Assembly (NCBI GenBank): GCA_900553755.1
Contig: USEX01000001.1
Span: 37,669 to 101,668, forward strand
Length of the DNA: 64,000 nucleotides
Reading direction: 5' to 3'
DNA from: an uncultured Clostridium sp.
GTDB lineage: Bacteria; Bacillota; Clostridia; TANB77; CAG-508
Shown here in pieces: positions 55,392 through 63,950 of the stretch. Each line of letters opens with the position of its first letter. Position 1 is the stretch's first letter. A program made the translations under genes and the position numbers. The notes below the pieces were generated by a model. It saw only the letters and a list, made by a program, of their open reading frames with translations. It searched no databases and was not told where the DNA came from.

Positions 55392-55697
55392 TTACCACTT
55401 ATTTTGTAACTCATTAATTACATTCCATACCTTTCCTATTTCTTGTTTCACCTCACTTAAATCCACAGTATAAATCCTTCCACTATTCGACAAATACGTT
55501 AATTGATTTATATTATTTCCTATCCTTCTAAATTCTGATACAACTTCATTTAATCCATCAACTATAACTATCTCTTTATCTAAACCTTGTTCAATCAAAT
55601 ATTCTGATAAACTTAGTTTAGCAATTTTGCTTTTCTCAATCAATCCGCTCTTCTCTTTTTCACTAACTCTAATTGTTATAATTTTATCTTTCTTCAA
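55392..55697 (-). CDS. MobC-like relaxosome protein (orphan)
   Basis: 101-residue protein with a ribbon-helix-helix-like N-terminus (KIITIRVSEKEKSGLIEKS, SLSEYLIEQGL) and the MobC motif FRRIGNNINQLTYLSNSG. Like the ICE's MobC but clearly distinct. An oriT-like hairpin pair lies directly upstream, yet no relaxase gene follows; hsdM comes next. Remnant of, or minimal, mobilisable element. Confidence 0.85.
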   Translation of the reverse strand: MKKDKIITIRVSEKEKSGLIEKSKIAKLSLSEYLIEQGLDKEIVIVDGLNEVVSEFRRIGNNINQLTYLSNSGRIYTVDLSEVKQEIGKVWNVINELQNKW

Positions 55698-55724
55698 ATT
55701 ATCATCTCCATTTCATAAAAGGGT

Positions 55725-55770
55725 TTGGGACTGTCCCAACTATCAAGCCCCCTTTGTATGCACAAAGGGG
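55725..55770. other. oriT-like hairpin pair upstream of orphan mobC
   Basis: TTGGGAC-T-GTCCCAA (55725-55739) and CCCCTTTGT-ATGC-ACAAAGGGG (55749-55770) are two perfect inverted repeats within 46 bp, G/C-rich in an AT-rich area, immediately upstream of a MobC gene. This is the expected layout of a transfer origin. No nick site is proven. Confidence 0.55.
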
Positions 55771-55899
55771 AATCTTGCTAAAAACATTTCTCTTATTTTA
55801 ATTCTTTTTGCTCTAAAACAATATAAAAAGAAAAGTGACATTTTTATCTGCCACTAATCATTTCGCATCTAAATTAATTTAGCTTATACTCCAGTTATC

Positions 55900-56304
55900 T
55901 CAACTATTTTGTAGCGATTCCCTAATTAGGGAATCGCTCATTCTATGGTCATCATCCTTAATTTCAATACAGCCACACATTTCATATAATCTTGAAATTA
56001 TTGAATCAACAATACTATAATTTTTATTTATACATAATCTTTCTCTTAATTGATTTCTGTTATAATTTGTGGTTATAACAATCGGCAAATAATTATTATC
56101 TATTATTCACTATCAAAAATAATTTTTCTAATACCCATTCTGTTGGCTTTTCTTTTACTAAATCATCAATTACCAAAAGATCCACACTAGAATATAAATT
56201 TAAATAGTCTTTATCAGAAACTTCTGAATCGCTATATGAATCTCTAATAAAATCTAACAATTGTATTAAAGTTCCAAATATTACTGATTTTTCGTTCTTA
56301 TAAT
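55900..56304 (-). pseudogene. DnaC/IstB-like ATPase remnant
   Basis: Replication-loader-type AAA ATPase lacking its N-terminal half and Walker A. The visible part starts NYKNEKSVIFGTLIQLLDF, has the Walker B VDLLVIDDLVKEKPTEW and stops at VNNR; a frame change at about 56096 leads into LPIVITTNYNRNQLRERL and the end RESLQNS. One extra base explains the shift. Typical partner gene of MobC/relaxase elements, supporting a decayed mobile element. Its 5' side is replaced by the histidine phosphatase gene. Confidence 0.75.
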
Positions 56305-56927
56305 TTCATTTGTTCTAAATTTACTAATTCATTTTTCCTAAAAGTCATTTTCAATAAGCATGGAGAATTTATAGCCAACTCCTTTTCCTTGTATTCAAGA
56401 TTTAATCTTTCGTTTACTTTGCAAAAACTTAACAAATAGAATTTTATTGTTCCACCATGACCTATAACAGCTATTCTCTTTCCTTCATATTTCTCAAGTA
56501 TTTCATTAAAAAATTCATTCATCCTTTTATTAGTATCATTTGCACTTTCACCATCGCGAGTTTTAAATTCTGGAAAAGCTAATTGTTCACGAGATGGATC
56601 TCTGGTTTCTTTATTATTCATAAATTTTGCTAAATCATCCATATTTCCAAGTTTTCTTTCACTCAATCTTTTATCTATGTTATATTGTAAATTGTTTTTA
56701 TATGCTATATATTTTGCAGTAGCTTTTGCTCTTGTATAGTTGCTTGTCCAAATAACATCAAGATTTTGTAATTCTGTATTTTCGCTTAATTTCTTAGATT
56801 GCTCTTCTCCTTTTATAGACAATATTTCTTTTTCATTAATCATTTGAGAATTTTCATTTGTGTTTCTAATCCCATTTTCCTCAACTGTATCAGCATGTCT
56901 AATTAAATAAATAACGGTATCATTCAT
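56298..56927 (-). CDS. Histidine phosphatase family protein
   Basis: Phosphoglycerate-mutase-like enzyme of 209 residues. Catalytic motif LIRHADTVEE (RH, residues 9-18; RHAD in place of RHGE), second Arg in SNYTRAKATAKYIA, acidic residue region LSERKLGNM and late His in IAVIGHGGTIKF. Substrate unknown. Stands after two other small enzyme genes on the same strand with 57-bp spacing. Confidence 0.9.
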   Translation of the reverse strand: MNDTVIYLIRHADTVEENGIRNTNENSQMINEKEILSIKGEEQSKKLSENTELQNLDVIWTSNYTRAKATAKYIAYKNNLQYNIDKRLSERKLGNMDDLAKFMNNKETRDPSREQLAFPEFKTRDGESANDTNKRMNEFFNEILEKYEGKRIAVIGHGGTIKFYLLSFCKVNERLNLEYKEKELAINSPCLLKMTFRKNELVNLEQMKL

Positions 56928-56984
56928 TTTAAATAGCTTTCTCCTCTTTTTTATATTATATATTTTTTTATTTGTAAAATATCA

Positions 56985-57437
56985 CTAAAGTTCAAATTTG
57001 TATAAAGTTTCACCTGTTTTTAATTTTTTTATAAAAATTGCTCCAAACTTTTCATAATAATTTTTTAAGTCTGTTTTTAGATATATTGTTGTAAATCCTC
57101 TATTTTTTGCCTCTTTTAATATGGCATCATTTAATATTCTAGAATATCCTTTTTTTCTATATTCTTTTTTTACATACATTGTAGCATACCATGGCTTTAG
57201 TTCTTTTTCTTCTTCACAATCTTTTGGAAATATAGATATAAATCCTATCAACTTATTATTATCTACTAAAATTAACTTGCAAAAAGATTCATCATTAAAT
57301 GCATTATAAATTTTCTCTTTTTTTCTTTCTATTCTACATTTTCTATTTTCTTCTTTATTGTCTGCCCATTCATCATATTCTAATTTTGCAACTTCATCTA
57401 AATATTCTAATTTATTTTTTAAATTATATATTTGCAT
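56985..57437 (-). CDS. GNAT-family acetyltransferase
   Basis: 150-residue N-acetyltransferase using acetyl-CoA. LILVDNNKLIGFISIF and WYATMYVKKEYRKKGYSRIL hold the acetyl-CoA binding motif A (RxxGxxR variant), and NYYEKFGAIFIKK is motif B. Start at 57437 fits GGAGAAAAAAT; overlaps the FlaR-like kinase gene by 14 bases. Substrate not evident. Confidence 0.88.
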   Translation of the reverse strand: MQIYNLKNKLEYLDEVAKLEYDEWADNKEENRKCRIERKKEKIYNAFNDESFCKLILVDNNKLIGFISIFPKDCEEEKELKPWYATMYVKKEYRKKGYSRILNDAILKEAKNRGFTTIYLKTDLKNYYEKFGAIFIKKLKTGETLYKFEL

Positions 57438-57933
57438 ATTTTTTCTCCATATTACGTATATAATTATCAGCCTCATCTCTAGATTTAAAAATAAATATAC
57501 TATGATTCATTTTATATTTATCCAATAACTTATAAATTTGTGGCAACTTTTCGTTAGTAAAATTAATAATGCATTGTTTAAAATTTTCATCTAGTTTCTC
57601 TTCTACCCAAGGCAAATCGTCTCTTTTTTGGCCGATTCGTGATTTTGCACCTTCAAGACAAACTTGAGTTGGAAAATCCAACAAAAATATAGTATCACAT
57701 TCATTTATTCTTAATTCTAATGTTTTTTGATAATTTCCATCTATAATCCATTTATCCGTTTTAAAGATTTCTTTTAATTTTTCTTCTAGCTCTTCTTTTG
57801 TAATATGTGTACCATCTTTTTTATGATATAGCATATCTATGTGATACAATGGTAATTTCGTAATATTTTTTAACTTTTTAGAAAATAAACTTTTTCCGGC
57901 ACCAGGACTTCCAATAACAATTATTTTTTCCAT
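57424..57933 (-). CDS. Adenylate-kinase-like P-loop protein (FlaR type)
   Basis: 169-residue nucleotide kinase-like protein. P-loop VIGSPGAGKSLFSKKL (residues 5-20), LPLYHIDMLYHKKDG, DKWIIDGNYQKTL and DTIFLLDFPTQVC are typical of the 'topology modulation' FlaR family. Probably a small-molecule kinase of unknown substrate. Start at 57933 after GGAG. Confidence 0.87.
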   Translation of the reverse strand: MEKIIVIGSPGAGKSLFSKKLKNITKLPLYHIDMLYHKKDGTHITKEELEEKLKEIFKTDKWIIDGNYQKTLELRINECDTIFLLDFPTQVCLEGAKSRIGQKRDDLPWVEEKLDENFKQCIINFTNEKLPQIYKLLDKYKMNHSIFIFKSRDEADNYIRNMEKKYANI

Positions 57934-58041
57934 TTTTTTCTCCTTCATTTACTATTTATATTTAACATTATAACATATTTTTTAATTTAATCTATATTTC
58001 CCCTACATTTTCCGATTTTTCCATGTAGGTTAGTCAATCAT

Positions 58042-58266
58042 TTGTCACAAATTAAAAAACATAATTTGAAAAGAATTACTTTTCATGGATTACGACATAC
58101 TAATGTTACTCTTATGATTTCTAAGGGGATTCAAACTCAGATTATTAGTAGAAAAGTTGGTCATTCAAGTGTACAAACTACTGATAGAGTTTACTCACAT
58201 TTCTTTGAAGATGAGTTTAAAGATGTGGCTAATGTCATGGATGAAGTTTTATCTGGTGCAAACTAA
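58042..58266 (+). pseudogene. Tyrosine integrase C-terminal remnant
   Basis: Only the last 74 residues of a phage/ICE integrase remain: ITFHGLRHTNVTLMISKG (HxLRH), IISRKVGHSS (GH) and TTDRVYSHF (nucleophile Tyr). The first catalytic Arg and the N-terminal domains are missing and no start codon with ribosome binding site is present. It marks the end of a lost or degraded mobile element and is the only integrase sequence here besides the hsdS recombinase. Confidence 0.85.
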
Positions 58267-58295
58267 AATAGAAGAGATTCTATTCTCTTCTATTT
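58266..58295 (+). terminator. Terminator of the integrase remnant
   Basis: AAATAGAAGAGA (58266-58277) pairs with TCTCTTCTATTT (around 58283-58294), followed by ATTTAATG; directly after the stop codon. Confidence 0.7.
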
Positions 58296-58355
58296 ATTTA
58301 ATGCCTTCATTTTATCATATAAAATTTCTAAATTTCTTTTACTTCTATTTGGTTG

Positions 58356-58898
58356 TTAATAAATTTTATCAAGCAATTCAGAAAAAATAATGTCAACTAT
58401 ATTCAAAAGTTTTTGATCTATTTCCTTTTGCTTCTCTATATCTCCTTCATTAGGATGTATCGAACTATTTCCTATCTCCTTAATAGCTTTCATATAATCT
58501 ATATCAATTTCTATAGCCCACTTAGGTGCCTTTTTATTATTAATATCTTCTTCTAAATTCTCAATCTTTTTTCCTAACATTCCTGTTGTATATCCTTGAT
58601 CAAATAACAGAAAATCCATTGCAGCTCTATACATTGACATACTTGCACTTTCTGCTCCAATTATTCTTGCTTGATATGCTTGATTTAAATAATATTTAAC
58701 TCCCTCTGGCGCATTTTTACTTGAACATCCTCCTGCTTTTTCATATATAATTACAGATTTAAATTCTTTTTCTTTTTTGTAAACAATTAAATAAGCTTTT
58801 GATTTACATTGTAAACATGTTAATTCATATATTAAAGGGTATGTTTTTTCTAATGCTGTATTTAATTGTGCTGTGTATATTATATCTATTTTTTTATT
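58356..58898 (-). pseudogene. DUF4145-like protein gene without start
   Basis: Open frame of about 180 codons from just after a TGA at 58901. It has no upstream ATG; the first ATG lies 86 codons in. It carries a CLQCKSK zinc-ribbon-like pair, NQAYQARIIGAESASMSMYR AAMDFLL-type helices and IGNSSIHP, which is the DUF4145 layout. DUF4145 is often found fused to, or next to, restriction enzymes. The 5' end appears lost, perhaps through the A7 run near 58891. Confidence 0.55.
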
Positions 58899-59190
58899 TC
58901 ACATTAAATAGCCTTCGGGTTATTCCAAAATAATATGTGAAACTTTTTGTCGATTTTTATCACATTTTGTTTCACGTTTTTGACCTTGGGGTTTTCTACC
59001 CGCACTGCATTACATATAAAAAAGTCAATAATATCAATACTTTCAGCTTTCTATTTTCATCATCATTTTTGGAAGCCCGAAGGTCTTGCTTTATTTTTGT
59101 TTAACTTTTTTATCAAAAATTTGTCACTTTTCCGTCACTCAAAAATAATTCCGCCGTTAAACCGCCGTTAAATCAATAATTACAAAAAAA

Positions 59191-59212
59191 TCAGGAACCT
59201 TGAAGTTCCTGA
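59191..59212 (-). terminator. Terminator after the tRNA-like fragment
   Basis: TCAGGAAC (59191-59198) and GTTCCTGA (59205-59212); the minus strand continues with seven T. Fits the former 3' end of a tRNA gene. Confidence 0.7.
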
Positions 59213-59218
59213 TAAATG

Positions 59219-59262
59219 TGGTTGCGGGTGGGTAAGACTCGAACTTACGACCTTCGGGTTAA
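59219..59262 (-). pseudogene. 3' fragment of an initiator-tRNA-like gene (possible attachment site)
   Basis: Minus strand reads AACCCGAAGGTC, a T-arm GTAAG-TTCGAGT-CTTAC and CCCGCAACCA. The first and last parts match the anticodon-stem side and acceptor end of initiator tRNA-Met. The 5' half (D-arm, anticodon) is absent, and two extra bases sit between T-arm and acceptor. A 3' tRNA end beside an integrase remnant suggests an old attachment site. From 58902 to 59190 I see no gene; 59263-59437 likewise. Confidence 0.6.
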
Positions 59263-59437
59263 ATTTTTGGTAAATTGAGTTATTATATCCCATTTCAAAA
59301 CAACTGCAAATACTACTATTCAAGTAAAATATACATTAAGTTATTTTAACTTATATTAACTCAATGGGGTAAAAATGTGATAATTTTAAATGATATATAT
59401 TACACTATTTATCAGTGTTTTCTGCTGTTAGTGTAAA

Positions 59438-59470
59438 AATAAAACCTAGTGAAAATTGCAAGGCTTTATT
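59438..59470 (-). terminator. Terminator after the DUF4352 gene
   Basis: AATAAAACCT (59438-59447) pairs with AGGCTTTATT (59461-59470) with one wobble; the minus strand continues TTTTACACT. Confidence 0.55.
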
Positions 59471-59484
59471 TTTTATATTTAATT

Positions 59485-59973
59485 TTATTTAGTAACATTA
59501 AATTCAACTGACAAATTATTAAAATCAATGCTATAACTTCCATTGCCATCATATGGAATGTAGAAATATAATTTTTTTGACGCACCTGATTTTAAATCTC
59601 CTAAATGCTCAATGGAATCATCAAAGTATCCTGCTACCCCTGTTAACTGAGTACCTTGTGAACCAAAAAACTGATAATCTAACACACTTAAAGAATTTTT
59701 TTCATTAGATACGTTTTTAATGTTAACGCCTAATTTTATATAATCTCCATTGTAATCTGTAACAATCGTCGATGCTACTACATCAAAAGAATAAGTTGAA
59801 TCAAAAGTTAATTCTAAACCATCAAATGTTATAGTATCGCCAAGTCCATATGTTTTACTTTTCGTGTTAGTTTTATTATTACTACTTCCACCAAATATCA
59901 TAATTAATGCAAATATTGCTAAAACAATTATAACTATTAATACTATTAAAGATACACCCTTTTGACTTTTCAT
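59485..59973 (-). CDS. DUF4352 exported protein
   Basis: 162 residues. A prepilin-like or signal-anchor N-terminus (SQKGVSLIVLIVIIVLAIFAL) is followed by a Ser/Asn/Lys linker and a beta-sandwich resembling DUF4352 (YGLGDTITFDGLELTF, GDYIKLGVNIKNVS, YFYIPYDGNGSYSIDF). Such proteins are anchored outside the membrane; role unknown. ATG at 59973 after AGGACGTG. Similar N-terminus to the next gene, so both may be handled by the same export route. Confidence 0.75.
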   Translation of the reverse strand: MKSQKGVSLIVLIVIIVLAIFALIMIFGGSSNNKTNTKSKTYGLGDTITFDGLELTFDSTYSFDVVASTIVTDYNGDYIKLGVNIKNVSNEKNSLSVLDYQFFGSQGTQLTGVAGYFDDSIEHLGDLKSGASKKLYFYIPYDGNGSYSIDFNNLSVEFNVTK

Positions 59974-60029
59974 TGAAAATCACGTCCTATCATTTATTTT
60001 TTATAAGTTATTAGTTTTTTATATAATTA

Positions 60030-60533
60030 TTATTGATATGACATATCTATTGAAGCATTCATAAGTTTTTGTGTAACTCTTGTTTGAACGTCAACGTAAT
60101 ATTTAGCTTCTTCTTTATTCATTTCTTTACCATCCCATTTCTTAAAAGCATCAGTTGCATCTATATATTTTTTCATATATTCTCCATAGGCACTTATCAA
60201 TTGTGGATTTGTTCCTTTAGAAGCATTATATTTTGTCATAAATGCAATATATTCGTCCATAGCAGCTTCGTAACTATCCATTGCATCTTTAAATTCTTTT
60301 CTTAAACCAGTAGCACTACTAGAATTATCGTTTGTGCTTGTACTTGGAGCATTACCATTATTATTTGTAGTAGGGTTATTGTTTATGCTTGTACTTGTAC
60401 TATGGTTGCTACTTGCTTTTGTATTATCTGTTTTCTTTTTATCTGACATAACTTTAAATAAAAATATACCACCAACAATTATAACTATTACAAGCAACAA
60501 TGCTATTAAAGATATACCTTTTTCTTTTTTCAT
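60030..60533 (-). CDS. DUF6591-like exported protein
   Basis: 167 residues: signal anchor KEKGISLIALLLVIVIIVGG, a Ser/Thr/Asn-rich linker with NNNPTTNNNGN-type runs, and a helical domain (FKDAMDSYEAAMDEYIAF, LISAYGEYMKKYIDATDAF) matching DUF6591. Probably a surface-associated helical protein. Start at 60533 with AGGGGGTGAG. Together with 59485-59973 it forms a two-gene operon. Confidence 0.75.
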   Translation of the reverse strand: MKKEKGISLIALLLVIVIIVGGIFLFKVMSDKKKTDNTKASSNHSTSTSINNNPTTNNNGNAPSTSTNDNSSSATGLRKEFKDAMDSYEAAMDEYIAFMTKYNASKGTNPQLISAYGEYMKKYIDATDAFKKWDGKEMNKEEAKYYVDVQTRVTQKLMNASIDMSYQ

Positions 60534-60655
60534 ATAATAATCTCACCCCCTTATCTTTTGTAATATTTTGTCGAATTTTATATTATTTTATCATTTATTT
60601 TTATTATCTGCAATATGCTTTTTTACATTTTTGTAAATTGTATGTGTCAAGTTAA

Positions 60656-62354
60656 TGTAGGCAATTTTTTTATCTTTTATTTTTAATCCTCAAATGCCTT
60701 TGCTTTCAACCTTTATTTATTTTTGGTTCTCTTAATAAAACATAGCCTTTTTCTTTTTAAAAACTACATTTCATCTCTGAAAACTCTTTCATTTTAATTA
60801 TTTCTTTCATGAATTTTGAATTTATTATTACATTTTTTATATTTTTATTTTCTTCTGTTTCTTTTCTATTTGCTCTATGTTGTTTGTTTCTTTTTACATT
60901 TTCTTCAATTTCTTTTATCCAATCTTCGACACTTGTATCTATTGGTATTGGTGTTTCTATATCTTCTAATTTGATTTTTTCGCTTAATACACACACCTTA
61001 CTTAATGCATTTGCTCCATGTATTCCAAATGCTTTTCTTCCACTGCAGAATCTTTTCTTTAACTTACTAAATATTTGACTTTCTTGCGTTCCCATATTTC
61101 TATATTCTATACCTTCTGGTGCTTCGGGTACTTCTACTAAATCTTGATATCTTTCTAAATCATTACTTAAATAACTTTCTAATCTGTTTAATTTCTTTAT
61201 TCCTTGATATTCTCCTCCTAATTCATATTTTAATCCATCTATTGGTGGTTTTATTTTTTCAAACTCCTTTTTATTTATTAATTCTACAAAAATATTTCTA
61301 TATTCTTTTGGTACATCTCTTATTATTTCTTGCATTATATGAAATTGATCTTTTTGATATATTCCTTCTTTTACTGTTATTCCTTTTGTCCATTTTGCTC
61401 CATCTCCATTTACTACTCTTAATTTTATTTTACTTTCATCATATTGACTAAATACTCTTGCATCTCTTAATTTCGCCATCTCTTTTGGTTTCATTATTCC
61501 TGCTATATATTGTTTATTTACTAATCCATGTCTTGGGTCATCTTTTTTCCATCCTTCATACATAACATGCAACTTTAACTCTGTTTTTATTTTCATCTTT
61601 GGATTGAATTCTTTATTTTCTTTCTCTGCTTTCTTTTTATTTTTTTCTAATCTTTCTTTTCTATCTTTTCCTTGTAAATTTATCCATAATCCATCTGCTT
61701 CTTCAAATAATGCTGTTACTTCTTTTAATCCTGCAACTAACTGATTTTTATCAAATAATTTTCTTTCTTCTTTTTCTTTATTTGTTATTTTATCTCCAAT
61801 TTTTAATATGATTTCTCTTATTTTTTCATGGCATAACGATGTATTTGTTGTTGTATCTATTACTTCTTCTGCTTTTCTATATGAATCTGTTATTGGTATT
61901 GTTTCAACTACTTTTTCTACTAAATTACTTGATACTTTTCCTTCTACACTTATTTTCAATTTTTCATCTAATAAATATATTGTTTTTTTAATTCCTTCTT
62001 CTTGAACTTCATACATTACCCTTTTTTTTATATTTTATTTCGCCCATTACGGTATTTACTGATGTTTCTCGTAATCCTTTATGTCTATATTTTTTCTTAT
62101 CTCTGGCATCCATCAACTTTCTATCATAAGACTCTAACATCAATTTTATTATTAAACATCCTAAAAAACATACAAATTTAAATATTTTTTTCTCTAAATC
62201 ATTGAATTTCACTTCATAACTTGTTATAATTTTATCAAACATGGTTATCAATCCTTTCAAATGTGGTTTTCGTCGATTACATTCTATTGGATTAACCATG
62301 TTTTTTCAATATTAAATTGAAAAATGTAGACAAAATTTTTTATTTTTGCCTACA
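60656..62354 (-). mobile_element. ISLre2-family insertion sequence
   Basis: About 1.7 kb. Left end TGTAGGCAATTTTT (from 60656) and right end TGTAGGCAAAAAT (minus strand, from 62354) are inverted. The interior holds an ISLre2 (UPF0236-type) transposase split by a frameshift. No clear target duplication is visible, so the ends could be a few bases off. Confidence 0.65.
60757..62242 (-). pseudogene. ISLre2-type transposase, frameshifted
   Basis: The N-terminal part from the ATG at 62242 (MFDKIITSYEVKFND, LMLESYDRKLMDARDKKKYR, VNTVMGEIKYKK) and the C-terminal part (MYEVQEEGIKKTIYLLDEKL through KAFGIHGANALSKV, SKFMKEIIKM) match the ISLre2 order. They are in different frames because of an eight-A run at 62024-62031 (minus strand, before GGG). 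Seven A would join them as KKRVMYEV. It is either inactive or needs slippage. Confidence 0.85.
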
Positions 62355-62386
62355 TAAATTTTACACTAACTATATACTCAGCACTT

Positions 62387-62433
62387 CCCCTCGCCGTTTC
62401 CCTTCTTTAACTTGTAGAAATTAGAGGCGGGGG
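62387..62433. other. G/C-rich hairpin of unknown role
   Basis: CCCCTCGCC (62387-62395) pairs with GGCGGGGG (62426-62433) across a 30-base loop. Unusual in this AT-rich setting. It lies in a 194-bp stretch without genes between the IS end and the ArsC-like gene. May be a structured RNA or a remnant of a mobile element; no known riboswitch pattern is recognised. Confidence 0.35.
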
Positions 62434-62548
62434 TTGTCTTTATATTTTTCGGTATATAATTTTTATTTATATCTTCATACATTTTAGTATTGTCTACCGA
62501 TTATCACAGAAAAAATAGTAACTACCTTTATTGGTAATTACTATACTT

Positions 62549-62902
62549 CTATTTTAATATATTCCATTTATCTTCCTTAAATCCTGTAAATATTCCCTTG
62601 TCTGATACTAATACTGGTCTCTTTATAAGCATTCCATCACTTGCTAATAATTCTATTTTTTCTTTGTCACTCATAGTTACTAATTTATCTTTTAAATTCA
62701 ATTCTTTATACTTTAAACCACTTGTATTAAACCATTTCTTTAATTCTTTCCCGCTCTTTTGTATCCATTCGATTAATTCTTCAACTGTTGGTGTTTCTTC
62801 AACAATATTTCTATCTATAAATTCAATATTGTTTTTTTCTAACCACTTCTTTGCTTTTTTACAAGTAGAACATTTTGGATATTCTATAAATATATTTTTC
62901 AT
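62549..62902 (-). CDS. ArsC/Spx-family protein
   Basis: 117-residue thioredoxin-fold protein. The CSTCKKAKKWL motif (C-x-x-C, residues 11-14), NTSGLKYKELNLKDKL and LIKRPVLVSDKG are typical for the ArsC/Spx/YffB group. Both cysteines favour a redox or arsenate-reductase-like role, and no ars genes are near, so a Spx-like regulator or YffB-type enzyme is equally possible. ATG at 62902 after GGAGAAATGAGTT. Confidence 0.88.
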   Translation of the reverse strand: MKNIFIEYPKCSTCKKAKKWLEKNNIEFIDRNIVEETPTVEELIEWIQKSGKELKKWFNTSGLKYKELNLKDKLVTMSDKEKIELLASDGMLIKRPVLVSDKGIFTGFKEDKWNILK

Positions 62903-62905
62903 AAC

Positions 62906-63298
62906 TCATTTCTCCTTTAAATCATATTCCCACAAACTCAATTTACCTTTTGCTTCTATTGGCTCATCAAATACTTCTACATTTTCTAGCTGCCAACCAT
63001 AATTTTCTTTAAAAGAACTATCTGTGTATATATCTTTATTCTCTTTTACTAACATCTCTTTAAATTCTGGTGACATTTTCACACAATCTACTAATGTTAC
63101 TTTTCCTAATATTTTTCCACTTGGCATATCTTTTGGAATATATTTTGATAATCTTTTTATTACTTCTTTATCTATTCCTTTCCCTGCATGTATTAATAAA
63201 TCTCCTCTATATTTAGTTTGCCAACTTCTAAATTCAAATCTTTTATTACCCTACATTATTAATGTTGCCCAAGGTTGCTTTATAGTTAATACTTTCAT
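62906..63298 (-). pseudogene. ASCH-domain gene with in-frame TAG
   Basis: From the ATG at 63298: MKVLTIKQPWATLIM, then TAG (63253-63251), then GNKRFEFRSWQTKYRGDLL, LIHAGKGIDKEVIKRL and the ending LSLWEYDLKEK, all in one frame. Family members have Glu at the stop position (VEGxKxxEFRSW), so a GAG-to-TAG change is likely. A shorter product could start at 63127 (MPSGKIL). ASCH proteins bind RNA or act as amidohydrolases on acetylcytidine. Confidence 0.75.
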
Positions 63299-63310
63299 AT
63301 TTCACCTGTT

Positions 63311-63784
63311 TTATTTCAAATCATTATTTATTTTATGTATTGGAAATTTATTTTCTTTTAAAACTTCTTTTACAGCTCTTGGCAATAGTGGATACTCATC
63401 AATTTTATTTATCTCTATCCATTCATATTGCAAATAATCTTTTCCTTCAATATTTTTCATTGTATATTCTATTTTTTTATCATCTTCATTTGTAAATTCT
63501 ATTTTATGTACAAACATTATTTCATGGTATTTTGAACCTTTCATCTCAAAAAAGTTTTCTATTGTTGATATATATCCTGTTATTTCTATGTTTTTTCCTA
63601 ATTCTTCTTTAATTTCTCTTTTAATTGTATCAGCTGAATTTTCTCCTATTTCTACTCTTCCTCCAATTAATGCATAGTGGTCAGAATTAATATTTCTATG
63701 AACCAAAATTTTGCCATTATGTATCATTACTCCTGCTGCTCTTACATTTAACTTATAATTATCTACATCAATTGTTATATCCAT
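63311..63784 (-). CDS. Nudix hydrolase
   Basis: 157-residue Nudix enzyme. The Nudix box GGRVEIGENSADTIKREIKE (about residues 41-60) is complete with ELG following. Flanking strands: AAGVMIHNGKILVHRN and HEIMFVHKIEF. It hydrolyses a nucleoside diphosphate derivative; the substrate cannot be told. ATG at 63784 fits AAAGGAGAG upstream. Next to an ASCH gene, echoing the ASCH-Nudix fusion at 36458-37366. Confidence 0.9.
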   Translation of the reverse strand: MDITIDVDNYKLNVRAAGVMIHNGKILVHRNINSDHYALIGGRVEIGENSADTIKREIKEELGKNIEITGYISTIENFFEMKGSKYHEIMFVHKIEFTNEDDKKIEYTMKNIEGKDYLQYEWIEINKIDEYPLLPRAVKEVLKENKFPIHKINNDLK

Positions 63785-63950
63785 ATAAATCTCTCCTTTC
63801 ATTTACCCCAATTATACCACTACTTGTGCATAATTCCAACAAATTTATTGTTAAAACTTGTTTAACTCAGTCAACTCTCGCCCTAATTGTGACCAAAGTG
63901 TGACAATTTTACCTAAAAATGTAAGAAAAAAGCACCTGCTAAAATTGAAG

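Noticed and set aside
58042..58266. Functional small recombinase
   Set aside because: Only the last third of the catalytic domain is present and the first catalytic Arg is missing.
59219..59290. Complete tRNA gene
   Set aside because: Only the 3' half is present; upstream sequence has no D-arm, no U33 before an anticodon and no matching 5' acceptor strand.
60757..62242. Two separate genes orfA and orfB of an IS
   Set aside because: ISLre2 members have one long transposase, and the two frames join smoothly when one A is removed, so this is one broken gene.
62906..63298. Genetic code with TAG as sense codon
   Set aside because: Only this one gene shows an in-frame TAG, and many genes nearby end normally at TAA/TAG/TGA; a point mutation is simpler.
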